Source: an uncultured bacterium
Lineage (GTDB): Bacteria; Bacillota; Clostridia; Lachnospirales; Lachnospiraceae
Direction of reading: 5' to 3'
NCBI GenBank assembly: GCA_905216215.1
Contig: CAJMSZ010000024.1
Location: 1 to 31,793 of the forward strand
Length of the DNA stretch: 31,793 bases
The notes beneath the pieces were generated by a model that saw nothing but the letters and a program-made list of their open reading frames with translations, had not been told where the DNA came from and searched no databases. Below, piece by piece: positions 30,534 to 31,793 of the stretch (position 1 is its first letter; each line of letters starts with the position of its first letter). The position numbers were made by a program, and so were the translations under genes.

Positions 30534-31442
30534 TTACAGTTTTTTCCCCGCACAATATTCCCTAAGACATTGCATCACACCTTCTGCCATAGGGGATAAG
30601 ATTCTTTCCTTATTGTACATTAAATAGAATCTTCTCTTCGAACTGCAATTTTGAAAAGAAAATTCCAGCACCTTCTGCTTTTCTACTGACTCTCTCGCAG
30701 CTGTTTTACTGATAAAGGCAACTCCTGCACCTGCCTCCACTGCTCTTCTTACCATTTCGGAAGATTCAAACTGTGCGAATACATTTAACTTCTGAACGTT
30801 CAGCTTTAATTCCTGCTCCAGATTCTCCACTGCCATCTTCGTACCGCTTCCCAGCTCTCGGGTAATAAACCGTTCTTTTCTCAACTGTTCCACTGCAATA
30901 CAACCATTCATATTCTGATATTTAGGCACATTCGGCGCGATAAGCACAATCTCATCCTCAAAAAGAACCTCCGAGTAAATCTTGTCACTTCCGCACTCCA
31001 GACCGCCAATTCCTATTTCCACATCGCAGTCCAGCAATTTCTGCAGGACATCCCCACTGTCACCTTCCGATACTCTGAAATTCACATTTCCATTCTTCAC
31101 TTTATGATAAACCAGAAACTGTGGAAACATATAATATGCCGGAACCGAGGAAAGTGCCAGCTTCACAACACCTCTTGTATCCTCCTCACATCGATTTAAT
31201 CGTCTTAATGCCTGATTCTCCGTTTCCATAAGCTGAATTGCATATGGATAAAATATTTTTCCTTCATCCGATAAAACAACATCCTTGGTAGAACGCACCA
31301 AAAGCTGCACTCCAAGCTCCGCCTCCAACTGTTTAATATGTGTGCTTATAGTCGGTTGCGATAAATATAAATACTTAGCCGCAAGGGAAAAACTCTTATA
31401 ATTAACAACTCCAATAAAACTTCTGATGTACTCCAGTCTCAT
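30534..31442 (-). CDS. LysR-family transcriptional regulator
   Basis: The 302-residue protein has the LysR N-terminal helix-turn-helix (MRLEYIRSFIGVVNYKSFSLAAKYLYLSQPTISTHIKQLEAELG, residues 1-44) followed by a wing (LLVRSTKDVVLSDEGKIFYPYA) and a two-lobed effector domain. Its C-terminal part has no Cys cluster. Its HTH and wing resemble, from memory, a LysR group that NCBI calls selenium metabolism-associated, which fits the neighbouring UGA-containing genes; I cannot confirm this. It is convergent with the permease and separated by a strong terminator, so it would act on the divergent saoT-saoP region (29409-29600) in trans. The effector could be the organometal or a selenium signal. Confidence 0.88.
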   Translation of the reverse strand: MRLEYIRSFIGVVNYKSFSLAAKYLYLSQPTISTHIKQLEAELGVQLLVRSTKDVVLSDEGKIFYPYAIQLMETENQALRRLNRCEEDTRGVVKLALSSVPAYYMFPQFLVYHKVKNGNVNFRVSEGDSGDVLQKLLDCDVEIGIGGLECGSDKIYSEVLFEDEIVLIAPNVPKYQNMNGCIAVEQLRKERFITRELGSGTKMAVENLEQELKLNVQKLNVFAQFESSEMVRRAVEAGAGVAFISKTAARESVEKQKVLEFSFQNCSSKRRFYLMYNKERILSPMAEGVMQCLREYCAGKKL

Positions 31443-31734
31443 GTTTGCTCTACTCTCTTCTAATCATAATGTAAAATGCTCAAAACTCTAGCAGTTCTAT
31501 TATAGGCGATACAAGCCATAACTTCCAATTGAAAATATTAATATAAGACTCTCTTTATTTCTTTTACCAATTTATAGGTTTTCGAAATAATATTGAACTT
31601 TTTTATTAAAAAAGCAAATATTTCACTTTTCATCTTTTCTTTTTCTTAACCATTTGCTATCATGTACCTGCATTTATTAATAAATATTAATTTTTGTTTT
31701 AATTAATTATTCAAAATATGAGGAGGATGTATTT
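31443..31734. other. AT-rich non-coding stretch at the window end
   Basis: This stretch upstream of the LysR gene and of the broken frame at 31735 has no open frame or RNA gene that I can support. It holds several A- and T-runs and weak dyad sequence (ATTAAT repeated around 31677-31691), as a promoter region for one or both flanking genes would. Confidence 0.6.
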
Positions 31735-31793
31735 ATGAAAAAAACTTACTAAATTTCTGATTATCTTTTCATAAGTTGGTAAATGCCGATATA
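31735..31793 (+). pseudogene. Broken or unfinished reading frame start
   Basis: AGGAGG (31721-31726) is followed after eight bases by ATG at 31735. The frame reads MKKTY and stops. Removing one A from the run of seven gives MKKLTKFLIIFS, a signal-peptide-like opening, then TAA. It may be a degraded gene, or a run-length error near a contig end. Nothing is known beyond 31793. Confidence 0.3.

Noticed and set aside
1..31793. CRISPR array, tRNA, rRNA or phage genes
   Set aside because: I saw no regularly spaced repeats, no cloverleaf sequences with conserved TTCGA arms in a tRNA context, no rRNA-like sequence and no phage structural genes.

Overview
The window reads as a low-GC Gram-positive chromosome segment, most likely from a gut anaerobe of the Lachnospiraceae or a related clostridial family. 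The reasons are lipoprotein sugar-binding components, strong AGGAGG ribosome binding sites, clostridial-type ferredoxins, a class B sortase, DUF951 and DUF3343 proteins, and no respiratory chain genes. Assignment to a family is inference.

Layout. Positions 1-48 are one copy of a dispersed hairpin repeat, followed by an orphan sugar-binding lipoprotein (minus), two tandem 2[4Fe-4S] ferredoxins (plus) and a MerR-like regulator (plus). The housekeeping operon gdpP-rplI-dnaB (minus) covers 2.8-6.7 kb. A carbohydrate cassette covers 6.8-18.1 kb: one minus-strand operon with a binding lipoprotein, two ABC permeases, a sugar nucleotidyltransferase, a NahK-like sugar kinase and galE, divergent from an AraC regulator with nagB and nagA, plus a convergent DUF5107/TPR protein. 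A DtxR-like regulator and a second copy of the hairpin repeat follow. The rpsF-ssb-rpsR operon, a DUF951 protein and sortase B lie at 18.9-21.0 kb. A zinc-ribbon membrane protein, a stand-alone molybdopterin oxidoreductase and a HAD phosphatase lie at 21.2-24.4 kb.

The most interesting part is 24.6-31.4 kb. Five neighbouring genes each contain one in-frame UGA after which the same frame continues with family-like sequence to a normal end. They encode a MerB-like lyase, an ABC substrate-binding protein, an ArsP-like permease, a thioredoxin-like protein and an ABC permease. Read with UGA as selenocysteine, they form one system with an ABC ATPase, a DsrE-like protein and a heavy-metal-associated (HMA) domain protein. 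Four of the five UGAs are followed at a suitable distance by a small hairpin with G as first loop base, as expected for bacterial SECIS elements. In two proteins the UGA directly follows a Cys codon (Cys-Sec). From memory this matches gene families that NCBI curators named Sao (SaoA, B, D, E, L, P, T), which I recall as a selenocysteine-assisted organometal system predicted from sequence; I cannot check that here. The inferred job is capture of an organometal or organometalloid compound, cleavage of its carbon-metal bond and efflux of the product. A DUF3343 gene, a family linked to selenium metabolism, and a LysR regulator flank the cluster. Standard annotation would break all five genes at the UGA.

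The window ends at 31793 in an AT-rich stretch with a strong ribosome binding site and the first codons of an apparently broken or unfinished reading frame.
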